From Dromiciops gliroides (lineage: Eukaryota; Chordata; Mammalia; Microbiotheria; Microbiotheriidae): DNA of 64,000 bases. Below, piece by piece: positions 10,920-22,754 of the stretch. The DNA lies in assembly GCF_019393635.1 (NCBI RefSeq), contig NC_057862.1, forward strand, positions 675,854,314 to 675,918,313. Direction: 5' to 3'. The notes under the pieces are model-generated. The model was not told the origin of the DNA and ran no database searches. It worked only from the letters and a program-made list of their open reading frames with translations. Every line of letters starts with the position of its first letter. The first letter of the stretch is position 1. The position numbers were made by a program, and so were the translations under genes.

Positions 10920-11803
10920 AAGCACTTGATTGCATAAAAGTTTTGTAAGAAAATGAATTCTATTAATATGAAAATATGATCAATCTTGGCCCTAGGCTGC
11001 AGATAATAAAACTATTTCCTTCCTTTTTACAGCATGTTGGGGGAATATGAATACACTGGATATCAGATACATTGAAATCTCAAAAAGGAAAAAATCAGTA
11101 AAGCAAGAATTTCTCATGTGCTGTTTTTTTAGCAGAAGGTCTCCAATAGTTATTCTCATAAAGTTGTCCATTACTAGCAAATAAAGACAATGTAACATGA
11201 GTATATTCTATTTCTCAATCATGTTATCTATTTCTTGTTTCTAGCTATATGGTCTGTAGTACACTCCAAACATGATATTCCTCATGTTTCTCCCTCTGTT
11301 GGTCATCACCAAATTCATCACAAATCCATCACAAAGCTGAATGTTCTAGATTTGTAGTGCTATACTATCATCTCCTATCTAAAGTTTTCTTTTTAAATTA
11401 GTTTTAGCTTCTATTATGGGTATCAACCACATTGCTCCAAGTCTCAGTGATATCATTATATCTATAAAAATTTAGAATTAGATTTTATAAATAATCCAGT
11501 ACATCTTCATTTTAAATATTGAGAAAATTGAGGCTTGGAAGGAATAAGTGACTTCCCCAGGATAAAAATAAATAAATAAATAACAGATCTAGCATTAGGA
11601 CAATTTTGTACTAAAAATCCAGAGTTCTTTACATTAAAATATTGGTGGGACCTAACTTGTCTCCTTGCAAATATATATTTTTCCTCACATGAGAAATTCC
11701 AAAACTCTTATCTCCTTTGTCCCAACTTTTCCAATAACCAGGTATGTAGCTATGGTGGGTATGGAGATAAAAAAGAGATTAACCTAGCAACCTTTTTCCA
11801 CAG

Positions 11804-11892
11804 GTATAAAAGGTCATCTAGAATTGTCTTTTCCTTTTGATGCTTCTCCTACTGCACCACAATGGAGGAAATATTTTTACCAATGCCATTAA
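11804..11892 (+). CDS. Candidate UT-A cytoplasmic-tail exon, first copy
   Basis: A pyrimidine-rich stretch ending CCACAG precedes the exon. Joined in phase 1 to the transmembrane exon it reads (G)IKGHLELSFPFDASPTAPQ, then WRKYFYQCH and stop TAA at 11890. It is homologous in sequence and position to the second copy at 14405. With it UT-A would be 365 residues. Open frame, right phase and a related second copy support it; expression is not shown. Confidence 0.5.
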
Positions 11893-11915
11893 CATCTCTA
11901 ATTGTTTGTTGTTGT

Positions 11916-12058
11916 TTTTTTGGTGAGGCAATTGGGGTTAAGTGACTTGCCCAGGGTCACAAAGCCAGTAAGTGTCAAGGGTCTGATGCCGGATTTGAAC
12001 TCAGGTCCTCCTGAATCCAGGGCCGGTGCTCTATCCACTGCACCACCTAGCTGCCCCC
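11916..12058 (-). mobile_element. Marsupial tRNA-derived SINE
   Basis: Minus-strand copy with the direct repeat CTCTAATTGTTT at each end. The X2 counterpart near 53750 is empty, so it is younger than the duplication. Confidence 0.9.
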
Positions 12059-14404
12059 TCTAATTGTTTTTAATTCACACTTTGCACACTTGAATATACT
12101 GCCTCTTATAAAACACTGGATATTCTGCTGACTAGATCATATTTGCTACTCTCTATAGTTTCTGAATTATTGGGGGAAATATCTAATGATATTTTTCTCC
12201 TTCCCACTCCAATTTCAACTTAAAGCCTCTTTGATCTGTTACCAAAACTCTAAGCAACTGAATTTCACCAGACCTCAGGGGATGGAATCCATTTTGAGTT
12301 GGGAGCCCACTATGTTTGCAGAAATACAAATTTTGTTCTGCTAAGTTTCTCTTCCCAAGCAGTAGCAATGAAAATGCTAAAGATTGTGTCACTAAGAATA
12401 ATCAGAGATGATTCTCATAGAGAAGACAAGGCTTAGGTAGGACTTGATATTTTTTGTATACATGGAACACGGAACAGGGATCTGACTTGTGCTTCTCTCC
12501 AAAAGAGGGAAAGAAATAGGAGCAATAGTTAAAAGTTACAGAGATGTCATTTAGGTTCCTCATAGAGAAATCTTCCTAAATTAGAGCTGTTCAAAAGTGG
12601 AGTGGGCTAACTCAAGAGAGAGACTTCTACATTGCTAGGGGCCTCGAAGAAGAGGCTGGATGACTGACTGCTTGGCAGGAATTTTGAACAGAGAAATCTA
12701 GTTCAGGTAATGGCTGAAATAGATAGTTTCAATGGTCTCTTCCAGTTCTAAGATTCCATGCATACATAGACCCATGGAGTCTTCAGTGTCTGGATAAGTA
12801 CACCTTGGTCTTAATTAACTGTCCTATCTAGATATCAACCTTTATTCATGGTGTGATTGACATAATGCACTAACTAACTGAGCCTTACCATAGGTTTATG
12901 GTACCATAAGCTTCTACATAAGGTGAACTTTTATTATTTTTCCACATAAAGTCCTATTCTGATGTCACATTGGGATATAGACGTGACCTAGAGTTTCTAA
13001 AGGTTATTCAAGGAGGGTGTTAGCTCTGGAATGTCCTACCCAGCTGGAAAGGCCACAAATATGGCCCTGATAACATTCTGTGTGTCTGTTCTTTGGGTTC
13101 TATTCTAGAAAAAGGTAGAGTGTCTCATCATCAAGAGGCCAGGTGATGATTTCCCTTGGCCTCAGCAATTCAGAAAAGTCTATCTATGAAGATAGGGAGA
13201 AACTGTCCCCTGCATCAGTTAGGGAGTATCTTTTGGGCTTGAGGTATTGTTATTGTTATTTTGTTCTTATTTTCTTCAATGAAGATTATATAGAAATAAA
13301 CTTGGGAACAATTGGCAAGAATAGATTATTATTGAATAATCAACACTCTGTGGAATACTGCTCAAGTGACTGAAATAGCTATATTTTATAGATGAATGAA
13401 GGTATTAAAATGTTGCTTCATCCCCTAGAGGCTCACTTAGTGAACACTTAACATGACTCCAGTAGCAAGCAACACAACAGAAATAACAGGTACCTCATCC
13501 TGTTCACACATAGTTTCCATCTCCTCTGATAGGTCTCTATATTTTCAAATCTTCCTATTCCCTGCAACTCAGAGGCTATGAAATAATATAACAAATCTAT
13601 TAAAATATTATTTAAGTTTTTATTAATCAATGCTATGTCCAAGCAATTATGGTCATGTTAGGATCATTCTATTACCATTTATATTGGTTGAGTTTTCAAG
13701 AATATTTTGAGGTCTGTATTTTCAGTTTATAGATTTATCCTTTGTCCCTGACAGATGTCCATGAAAAATAGAGAGCTTCTGATGCTCTCATTGTTCATGT
13801 TTCATCTTTTCTAGTGGGGCTCAGTTAGAAATAGTATTAAGATAAGTCAGTATACTGCAATCTTTCACTATTATTATTGTTGCTCTTGTTGTTATACTTA
13901 TTGTTACAATTATTATGAGAAATTTGAGGTCACAGGACACTTTTAGTAAAATGATTCAGGAAGGGTTTCTTGTGCATTGCCCATTGTGACAGGGAAAGCA
14001 AATAAGGTCAAAGAGTTTTCTAAAACTAAGGACCCCAAGTCAGATTTTGGAGTTCAACTTCTGAGATCAGGAGTTGCCCTCCTTGGAGAGAGAAAGTCAA
14101 ATGAAATGATTTCTCAAGTGTTTCAACAGATGTGGGTCCTCTGAAATGTCTCTATTTGTTGGGAAGAATTCAAGAACCAAGATTTGAATACAGAGAATAG
14201 TAGTGAAGAGTATGGGGTGGGATGAGCAGGATGAAAATTAATGAAAAACAACTCCTTTGGGAAGCAACAAGAATATATGGTTTTATCTAAGTGTAATAAA
14301 TTTCAGAATTCAGTCTCCTCTATCACTTCTCCTATTAGTTTGTTTGATGGCTATGCTGGCATATGGCTATGAGGGAAGATCAACCTAGAGACCTTTGTTC
14401 ACAG

Positions 14405-14469
14405 GTTCAGCAGGTCACCTAGAAGTATCTTTTATTTCTACTGCTTCTCCTACTTCTCCACCACAATAA
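14405..14469 (+). CDS. Candidate UT-A cytoplasmic-tail exon, second copy
   Basis: Acceptor TTTGTTCACAG, then in phase 1 (G)SAGHLEVSFISTASPTSPP, Q and stop TAA at 14467. It gives a short Ser/Thr/Pro-rich tail without tyrosine and a 357-residue protein. A poly(A) signal follows at 14703. It lies 6.6 kb past the transmembrane exon. Likely the terminal exon of UT-A, or an alternative to the copy at 11804. Confidence 0.55.
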
Positions 14470-14702
14470 AGGAATGAATTATACCAAGGACAAGATTCCA
14501 GGCAAGTCAATCACTATCTTCTTTGGGGTTCCCTGAACATTAGTCTTAATGCTGTTGCTGGCTGATCTCTCTACCAGTTATACCACATAAGGGCTGAGAC
14601 TTAATTCTTTGCAAATAAGATCTAATTGTTAAAAATTATTATGTATTTCATTTTAAACAGCAAGTCTAATCAAACATGCATTTAAGACCATTTACACTTA
14701 AT

Positions 14703-14708
14703 AATAAA
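14703..14708 (+). terminator. Candidate poly(A) signal for UT-A
   Basis: AATAAA about 235 bases after the tail stop codon, close to where the X1/X2 homology ends. X2 has AACAAA at this site. Confidence 0.4.
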
Positions 14709-14794
14709 TTCATGTATATATGTTCATAACAGTGCTTATTCCTCTAATAATGTATTTCTGTATACATTTCATTTCAACATGCATTTTAAAGGTT

Positions 14795-15030
14795 CCTACG
14801 TAGCATAATTGATAGAGCTTTAAGCCTAGAGTCAAGAACAACTAAGTTCAAATCCATTATATGAGACTTTTGCCTCATTTTCTTTCACTATAATATGGAT
14901 ATAATAATGGCACCTGCCTCCCAGGTTATTGTGATGTTCCAATGAGATCATATTTGTAAAGAGCTTTGCAAACTTTAAAGCACTGTGTAAGTGCTAGCTA
15001 TTTTTTATCATTATTGTTATTTGTAAAGGA
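14795..15030 (+). mobile_element. MIR-type SINE
   Basis: Diverged copy with GTTCAAATCC, then CTCCCAGGTTATTGTGATG and GAGCTTTGCAAACTTTAAAG, the usual MIR 3' half in marsupials. Confidence 0.7.
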
Positions 15031-15492
15031 CCAGCTTGTACAGCAACTCCTGCTTCATGGAGTTCACATAGGCTAGTTTGTAGTTCCTATATATAGGAAG
15101 CACTGGCTGTGGTTTCTAAAAAAGAACTCAGGCCCTTTTGGATTCCTCCCAGTTATCAGCATCATTGTCCTCATGATCATTAAACTAAGGAAGACAAACT
15201 AAGTGATTTGCCCAGGTTTACACAGTATAGAGAGGTGCTTGCCATTGGATTTGAACTCATATCTTTCTTACTTCAAGTCCAGTTCTGTTCTACTTACCTA
15301 CTCCTATTCTGCCCATGGAGGGGACAGGCATTCCTCGACAGATGTCTCATTCAAATGACATACTGCATATGCTCTCTATATCTCTCCCCACCTCAGAGAT
15401 TCCAAAGCCCCAACAAATAAGCAGCCTGGCTCTCACCCAGATATTTTTTCCTACAATACTCAGGGACAATGAATTAACAAGAGACAGAAAGG

Positions 15493-15648
15493 GGCAGCTA
15501 GGAGGCGCAGTGGATAGAGCACCGGCCCTGGAGTCAGGAGTACCTGAGTTCAAATCCGGCCTCAGACAATTAATACTTACTAGCTGTGTGACCCTGGGCA
15601 AGTCACTTAATCCCAATTGCCTCACTAAAAAAAAAAAAAAAAAAAAAA
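15493..15648 (+). mobile_element. Marsupial tRNA-derived SINE
   Basis: Near-consensus copy (GGCGCAGTGGATAGAGCACC) with a pure A tail, so relatively young. Confidence 0.92.
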
Positions 15649-15689
15649 GATAGTAGCTATATGCTTAAATGTGCTCATGTGGTGCATTC

Positions 15690-16200
15690 TTCCCCATTAT
15701 AATATAAGTTCCCTGAGAGCAGGGACTGTTTCACTTTTGTTTTTGTAATACCAGCATATAGCACAATGCTCATCACATGGTAAGTGTTTGATAAATGCTT
15801 GTTGACTGAGTGAGTGAACATAGTGTAAAAACTACAGAGTCATTGAAGAAGGTATTATGGGCAGGGATTCAAAGACTCATCTACTGACTTTCAAAAGTCC
15901 AAGGCAGAACCAATGATCTTTCCCCACAAACCCTCCCCTGCTGCCACCCTCACATTCCTGTTGAAGCCACCTCAATACTCCCAGTTTCCCAAGCTGGCTG
16001 CCTCAGGGTCATTCTTGACTCTTCCTTAGTATTCACCCCAGGTCTTCAATCTGTTGTCAATACCAGCCATTTCTACCTTCTCTACATCTCTCCTTATCAA
16101 TCCACAACCCTTAAACAATCCCTTTTCACCTCTTGCCTAGATCACTGCAGTAGCCTTCTCTTTCACCTCCCTACCGCAAGTCTCTCCCCACTACAATACA
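15690..16200 (+). mobile_element. L2 LINE fragments
   Basis: 15690-15825 has the L2/MIR-type tail (CCCTGAGAGCAGGGACTGTT, ending TAAATGCTTGTTGACTGA). 15900-16200 reads as L2 body (TCATTCTTGACTCTTCCTTA, then CACTGCAGTAGCC). Diverged and not colinear, so at least two pieces. Confidence 0.65.
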
Positions 16201-16259
16201 TTTTTTTTGTTTTATTGCCTCCAGATGGTGTGAGGTATTTCTAGTCAAAGATGGAGTGA

Positions 16260-18455
16260 TATGAATTCTTTAATCATTTTCTTTTTTTTTCATAAAAGTA
16301 TTTTATTATTTTCCAGTTACATGTAGGGATAGTTATCAACATTTTTTTTATAAGGTTTCTAGTTTCAAATTTTTCTCCCTCCTTCCCCTCCATCCTCCTT
16401 CCCCAAGATGGCAAGCAATCTGGTATAGGTTATATATGTACAATAACATTAAACATTTCTGCATTAGGCATGCTGGGAAAGAAGAATCAGAGCAAAAGGG
16501 AATAACCTCAAAAAAAGGAAAACAAAAAATAATGGAAATAGTATGGTTCAATCTGCATCTAGATACCACAGTTCTTTTTTTCTGTATTTGGAGAGCATTT
16601 TCCATCATGACTCCTGTGGAATTATCTTGGACCATTGTATTGCTGAGAAGACTCAATTCTATCCAGTTGATCAACACATAATATTGTTGATACTGTGTAC
16701 AATGTTCTCCTGGTTCTGCTTATCTCACTCAGCATCAGTTCATGTAAGTCCTTCCAGGTTTCTCTGAAATCTGCCTGGTCATCATTTCTTTTCTTTCTTT
16801 TTTCTTTTTTTCTTTTTTCTTTTTTTGCGAAGGGCAATGGGGGTTAAGTGACTTGCCCATGGTCACACAGCTGGTTAAGTGTCAATTGTCTGAGGTCGGA
16901 TTTGAACTCAGGTACTCCTGAATCCAGGGCCAGTGCTTTATCCACTGCGCCACCTAGCTGCCCCCATCATTTCTTACAATACAATAGTATTCTATTACAT
17001 TCATATACCGCAACTTGTTTAACCATTCCTCAATTTGATGAGCAAACCCTCAATTACCAATTCCTTGCCACCACAAAAAGAGCAGCTATAAATATTTTGT
17101 ACATGTGGGTCCTTTCCCTTTTCTATGATCTCTTTGGGAAAAAGAACTAATAGTGATATTGCTTTATAGCCCTTTTGGCATAGTTCCAAACTGCTCTCCA
17201 GAATGGTTGAATCAGTACACAACTCCACCAACAATGAATTAGTCTTCCAATTTTTCCACAGTTTCTCCAACATTTATTATTTTCCTTTTTTGTCATATTA
17301 GCCAATCTGATAGGTATCAGGTGGTACCTCAGAGTTGTTTTAATTTGTACCTCTCTAGTCAATAGTGATTTAGAGCATTTTTTCATGTGGGAATAGATAG
17401 CTTTGATTTCTTCATCAGAAAACTGCCTGTTCATATCCATTGATCATTTCTCAATTGGGGAATGACTTGGATTCTTGTAAATTTGATTTATTTCCCAATA
17501 TATTTTAGAAATGAGGGCTTTATCAGAAATTCTGGCAATAAAAATTGTTTCCTGGCTTTCTGCATCCCTTCTAATTGCTTCTGTTTGTACAAAAACTTTT
17601 TTAATTTAATGTAATCAAAATTATCAATTTTGCATTTCATAATATTCTCTATCTCTTGTTTGGTCATAAATTGTTCTCCTTTCCAAAAATCTGAGAGGTA
17701 AACTATACCTTCCTCTCCTAATTTACCTATGGTATCACCTTTTATGTCTAAATCATGTACCCATTTCGACCTTATTTTAGTATAAGGTAAAAGATGTTGG
17801 TCTATGCCTAGTTTCTGCCATACTAGCTTCCAGTTTTCCCAGCAGGTTTTGTCAAATACTGCAGTCTTTGGGTTTATCAAACAGTACATTACTAAAGTCA
17901 TTTACTACTGTGTCTCCTGTGCCTAACCTATTCCACTGATCCATCACTCTATTTCTTAGCTGGTACCAAATAATTTTGATGACTGCTGCTTTATAGTAAA
18001 GCTTCAGATTTGGTACAGCTAGCCTATCTTCTTGTGCGTTTTTTCATTAGTTCCCTTGATATTCTTGACCTTTTGTTCTTCCAGATGAATTTTGTTATTA
18101 TTTTCTCTAGCTCTATAAAATAATTTTAGGCAGTCTGATTGGTATGGCACTGAATAAGTAAATTAATTTAGGTAAACTTGTCATTTTTATTATATTAGCT
18201 CAGCCTATCCATGAACAATTGATATTTTTCCAGTTATTTAGATCTGATTTTATTTGTGTGAAAAGTGCTTTATAAATGTGTTCATATAGTTCCTGGGTTT
18301 GTCTTGGCAAGTAGACTCCTAAGTATTTTATATTGTCTACCATTACTTTAAATGGAATTTCTCTTTCTATCTCTTGCTGCTGGACTTTGTTGGTCATGTA
18401 TAGAAATGTTGATGATTTATGTGGACTTATTTTATATCCTGCCATTTTCTACAGG
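16260..18455 (-). mobile_element. L1 LINE, 5'-truncated, ORF2 3' half plus 3' UTR
   Basis: On the minus strand three frames give the C-terminal part of L1 ORF2: SSTFLYMTNKVQQQE and NIKYLGVYLPRQTQELYE (18200-18445), WENWKLVWQKLGIDQHLLPY with the following domain (17488-17901), and IKTTLRYHLIPIRLANMTKK with CWRNCGKIGRLIHCWWSC (17147-17440). Several frame breaks separate them. The 3' UTR runs to about 16260. A SINE is inserted near 16890. Confidence 0.92.
16815..16966 (-). mobile_element. Marsupial tRNA-derived SINE nested in L1
   Basis: Interrupts the L1 3' UTR; the direct repeat CATCATTTCTT lies on both sides (16780s and 16966-16976). Confidence 0.9.
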
Positions 18456-18850
18456 AAACCAAAACAAAACCTCCCAAGAATGTCATATCAAAGGGGGGAA
18501 AATACTACAAGCAGCAAGAAAGAAAGATTGCCAAGGAGCCACAGCTGGATTACACAAGAATTAAGAGCTACTACTATGGAGGAGGAAAGGGCCCAGAATA
18601 AGAATTTTAAAAGATAACAGGTATAGGCTTAGCCCCAAAAACAACTAACCCAGTAAAACTGAGTATAATCCTACCAAGGGAAAATGGACTTTAATTAAAT
18701 AGGAAACTTCCAAGAATTACTGATGAAAGGACTAGAGTTGAATAGAAACTTGAAATACAAACAAGGGACTAAAAAGAAATATAAAAGGTAAATAAAAGTG
18801 AGCCAATGGAAAATTATTTATAAGATGAAGTTTAACATTCTGATGGGCCT
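18456..18850 (+). mobile_element. L1/HAL1 ORF1 3' fragment, opposite in strand to the adjoining L1
   Basis: Plus-strand sequence matches the ORF1 C-terminal region of the element at 27660: AAGAATGTCATATCAAAGG, AAAATACTACAAGCAGCAAG, GGAGCCACAGCTGG and AACCCAGTAAAACTGAG line up in order. It abuts the minus-strand L1 exactly at about 18455. Confidence 0.7.
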
Positions 18851-19199
18851 GGGTGGGATTATACAGGTATCATGGAAAAACTATAATGTCATTTAGGGTC
18901 ATAGAGGGTGTCAAATAAGTTGGAAGGCCTGAGAGTGATTTTTGTCATGTTTTGTTATCTTAAAGGAAGAAAGGAAAATGAGGGGAAGGGAAGCATATAC
19001 TCTTTATATTGGGTTTGTCTCCAATCTAATGATCTTTCTAATCTATATGCCACCTGTGGGTCCTAAAGGACTGAAAGATCTATAAATGGTCAGGGAGGGG
19101 AGGTACTAGGGTGTAGTAGACTTAGAGACAGAGGAGATCTGCCTCTGCCCCATAACTAGCCACATGACCTTGTGAAAGAATCTTCACCTTTCTGTGACT

Positions 19200-19357
19200 C
19201 ATAATCTTCCTCTTAAAAATAGAATACTAGGTAGCACAGTGGACAGAATGCTGAACTTGGAGTTGAGAAGATTCAGTTTAAATTCTGCCTTGGAAGCTTA
19301 TTATCCATGTGATCTTGGGCAAGTCACTTACCCTCTCTCACCATCAATTTCCTCATA
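19200..19357 (+). mobile_element. MIR-type SINE, 5' part (split by an LTR)
   Basis: Starts at CTAGGTAGCACAGTGGACAG and reaches CAATTTCCTCATA, where the LTR interrupts. The remaining part resumes at 19865. Confidence 0.75.
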
Positions 19358-19864
19358 TGCAAGGACAAAACATTAGGAGGTCCCTTGTTTCCAGAGCTAA
19401 GGCCCAGCACGCAAGCTGTGCCCTGAGTTGGGCAAAATAACAATTCTTTGTGCTCACCCTCTGGAAGATCTTACCCTTTCACAAAATCACATAATTATTG
19501 TATTGCTTTGACCAGCACCAGGTATTCTTTGAGCTTGGACAAGCACTGAACAAGCTTGGGCAAGTACCCATATTCCAGTCATGAAGTCCTGCTATGAATC
19601 AAACCTGTCCCATTCTTACTGTTACCCCTCATTGTCAGGTCTACAGCTCACTGCATAGCCACTAGTATAAGTATTGAGATCTCCCCACGCTGCCTTGGGC
19701 CTATACATTAGGGGCAGGTCCCAGCACATGTAGCCTTGCTTGCAAACCATTTTACTCACTCTAAAAATAAAACTTCTCTTTAATTCCTGACTCTCCTGTC
19801 TCTTGCCTGCTCTGTTCTGTTCTGGCCACCCTCAAATTAGAGGCCAGTTCTGGTCTGTTTGACA
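19358..19864 (+). mobile_element. Solo LTR inserted in a MIR (endogenous retrovirus fossil)
   Basis: About 507 bp, TG at the start and CTGTTTGACA at the end, with AATAAAACTTC about 100 bases before the end, as in ERV1/gammaretrovirus-like LTRs. No coding region is attached. A fragment of the same family lies at 57591-57715. Confidence 0.65.
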
Positions 19865-19985
19865 GTAAAATGGGGTCATTAAAGCTCATACCTCCCATGG
19901 TCATTGTGGAGATCAAACAAAATTGTTAAAGCACTTTGCCAACTTTTGAAGGAGTGTATAAATGCTATCCACAATTATTACTGCC
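19865..19985 (+). mobile_element. MIR-type SINE, 3' part
   Basis: Continues the element of 19200: GTAAAATGGGGTCATTAAAG, then CCATGGTCATTGTGGAG and AAAGCACTTTGCCAACTTT. Confidence 0.75.
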
Positions 19986-20087
19986 TTAATATACACATGT
20001 ATTCAAATATAGGAGAGGGAGTCCCTCACCAGGAGCTCCAACTACTAATGAAATCATGGACTCAGGTGGAATACATCCATCTATGCA

Positions 20088-20103
20088 TACATACATACAT
20101 ACA

Positions 20104-20139
<36 letters not shown>

Positions 20140-20165
20140 TACACACACATACACATATGTTTATA
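20088..20165 (+). repeat. (ATAC)n microsatellite
   Basis: About 14 ATAC units followed by mixed AT/CA dinucleotides. Confidence 0.95.
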
Positions 20166-20171
20166 TGTGTG

Positions 20172-20592
20172 TGTTGTTTCAGCCAATAGCATGTAGCATC
20201 CTTAAAGACAGGTATTGTCTTGTAATGATTGGAATGACGCCACCTACTGGAGACTTACTATAGGAAAGTTTCACCATGAAGTGAAGGTCTTTGAGGGCAA
20301 GACCAGGAGTCTTTTCTTTGGCGTCAGGAAGTGACGTTTGCTTGTGGGAGGAAGAAGCAGGGAGCCTGGTGCTCTGACTGGGGCTCTTTCCTTTGGATGC
20401 TGGTGGAGAAGGGAGCTAGAAATGTGTTCTCTCTTTAATAGATAGATGAATTTAGGCCTTTTTCTCTCCCTTTACCAAATTCTTATTCTCCTTAATAAAT
20501 GCTTAAAAGTCTAACTCTTGCTAAAGCTTATAATTTATTGGCAACCACTCATTAGATTTTAGACAGTCTAGCTAGAATTTTAGCCTTTAACA
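20172..20592 (+). mobile_element. Probable solo LTR (endogenous retrovirus fossil)
   Basis: Runs from TGTTGTTTCAGCC to CCTTTAACA. Its 3' part (CTTAATAAATGCTTAAAAG, CTAAAGCTTATAATTTATTG, ATTAGATTTTAGACAG) resembles the LTR at 50874-51385, so both belong to related families. No target duplication was evident beside the microsatellite. Confidence 0.6.
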
Positions 20593-20749
20593 GTCTCATT
20601 CTTTTTTTGTGTGTCCCCAGTGCCATGCACAATGCCTGGTACATAATAGAGCTTAATAAATGCATGTTCCTTGATTGAGTAAGCATGCAAACAAACATCA
20701 ATACCCAAACATGACTATGGACTTGCAGGAAGACATCATCATCATTGTT

Positions 20750-20992
20750 GTTGGTATATAGGGCTTACTATGTGTCAAGCACTTTATAATTATTATCTCA
20801 TTTGATCCTCACAACAATCCTGGGCAGTAGGTACTATTATTATCCCTATTTTAAAGATGAGGAAACTGAGGCAAAGAGAGGTTAAGAGACTTGCCTAAGG
20901 TCACATAGCTAATAACTGTCTTAGGCTGGATTTGCACTCAGATCTTCCAGACTCCAGGCCCAAATACTTTATCCACTGAACTAGGTGCCTTA
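20750..20992 (-). mobile_element. MIR/THER-type SINE
   Basis: Near full length: TTACTATGTGTCAAGCACTT to ATCCACTGAACTAGGTGCC, with GATGAGGAAACTGAGGCAAA and TTGCCTAAGGTCACATAGCT between. Confidence 0.85.
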
Positions 20993-21765
20993 AGAAGCCA
21001 TTGGACAAGACAGGAACCACACAGAATGGGTGAGAGGGGGTGGGCAGGTTGTCATCTGGCCCTATGAAGGTTCCATTCATACTGAGGATGGCAAAGATAC
21101 ACTGAGGTCTTCAAATATTATTCTTTTATGTCAGTGTAAACAAGGGTCTGTGATTCTGTTGATGGGAGAAGGCCCTGGGAGTCCTTCCACAATGCAGGCA
21201 GATCCCATCCTAGTCTGAAGCTTGGTAGACAGTCTTGGATTGCTGCCTGAGCCTCAATGGTGTTGGGACTTGCCCACAGCCATTGAGCTATTAGGAGTCA
21301 AGGGCAGATTAAACCCGAGTCTCCTGACTCCAAGGCCACAGGTTATTGCTTCTATGACTGAGATAGAGGGAGAACCAAGGCAGGGAAAATAGCAGGAGCC
21401 AAGACTCAGAACTGGGAGGAAGGAGCAAGGAGGGAGGAAATGGAGGAGAGACAAGGAAATGGTCTGGCTGGCATCAAGACACTTCTTCATACTCAGCAGG
21501 AATGAGCCAAAAGCAGTTGCAGCTAGTTCTCTGGGGCAAGCACCACAGCATATTCTAGTGTCCTTGAAGGTCCAACTGAATGTCTGGAAAAAATAAAATG
21601 ATTTCTTTCCCCTTTTCTATATGCATGCAAATCATTGTAATCACAGCCTGGCCCTAGGGGAAAAGTTAAAGGGCAGGCTTCCTCTGTGCCAATTTCCCCA
21701 CTTCCCTTTGGAATTCCCATTCTGGGTGGAAAAGGTGAAGGGCATGAGGGATCTAGGATTTATAG

Positions 21766-21798
<33 letters not shown>

Positions 21799-22595
21799 AT
21801 TTCCCTCCAAACTTCTTTTTCCCCAACTGATAGTAACCCTCCCTGACCTGCCCCAACAGTCACAAGGTTTTTTGAGAGTATAGACATGTTTCATGGTTCT
21901 TGGTAATATGCTGCATTTTCCTCCTATTCCACTCCCCAGTGTCTCACCTTCCAATGTAATACACTTATGGATGCTGTAGCCTGTGGGGGAAAAATTAGAG
22001 AGAATCATACACACAAAAACGTACAAGTAAGAGTAGACCTGGAGATGTGGCTTTTATATCCCCCTTTCTCAAGGCAAGAACAAACTAGATCTCTGTCTAT
22101 ACCCTCCCCAGAGACAAGGACTGTACATCTCCCAAACCACACTAGGAGCAGCTTATACACAAACACTGTCTCCCAATCAGATCAACCCCCAAAGACAGTG
22201 CCTAGTTATTTTCTCCCTCCTCAAGCAAAGCCTCCAGGACCTCTCCTTGGATCAGTGATCTTTAATATTTATTAATGTTGAAATGAATGAATGAAATGAA
22301 TGAGGGCATAACTAGCTTCCTTATCACTGAATAGGTGTCACAAAGCTAAATTGGACAGCTCCTATGTGAATGACTATGAAGATCCAAAAAGAATAAGATG
22401 GGTTAGGAACATAAGCCAAAACTAATATGAAATGTATAAAATCAGCTGAAAAGCTTCTAACAGCAAGATAAAGGAGGTATGATTACCCAACAATTTGTGT
22501 GAAAAAAGATTTAGGGGATTTTCACTGGATTGCAAACTCAGTTTGAGTCAATAGAATGACACGACAGTTGAAAAAGTAAACATGGTTTTAGGCTA
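20993..22595. other. No gene seen; contains a (CA)n tract
   Basis: Spacer without recognised exons. A CA microsatellite occupies about 21768-21797. Open frames here lack homology and splice context. Confidence 0.5.
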
Positions 22596-22754
22596 TATAT
22601 TTTTTTTTAAGTTTTTAAGTGAGGCAATTGGGGTTAAGTGACTTGCCCAGGGTCACACAGCTAGTCAGTGTTAAGTGTCTGAGGCCGGATTTGAACTCAG
22701 GTCCTCCTGACTCCAGGGTGGGTACTCTATCCACTGTGCTACCTAGCTGCCTCG
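22596..22754 (-). mobile_element. Marsupial tRNA-derived SINE
   Basis: Minus-strand copy flanked by near-identical GGTTTTAGGCTATAT and GGTTTTAGGGTATAT. Confidence 0.9.

Larger units (their letters stand above)
10920..14780 (+). repeat. Segment X1: 3' part of the UT duplication unit
   Basis: 10920-12180 and 14190-14780 match 52756-53850 and 55540-56145. Shared anchors are AATAAAACTATTTCC, TAGCAGAAGGTCTCCAATAG, CTCCTTTGGGAAGCAA and GGCAAGTCAATCACT. The segment contains two internally related blocks (about 11750-11900 and 14340-14480), each with an acceptor and a tail-coding exon candidate. The middle (12190-14180) has no counterpart in X2, where an L1 sits. Confidence 0.85.

Noticed and set aside
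15493-15648. tRNA-like A and B boxes
   Set aside because: They belong to the tRNA-derived head of SINEs, which recur throughout the window; no intact tRNA cloverleaf was recognised.
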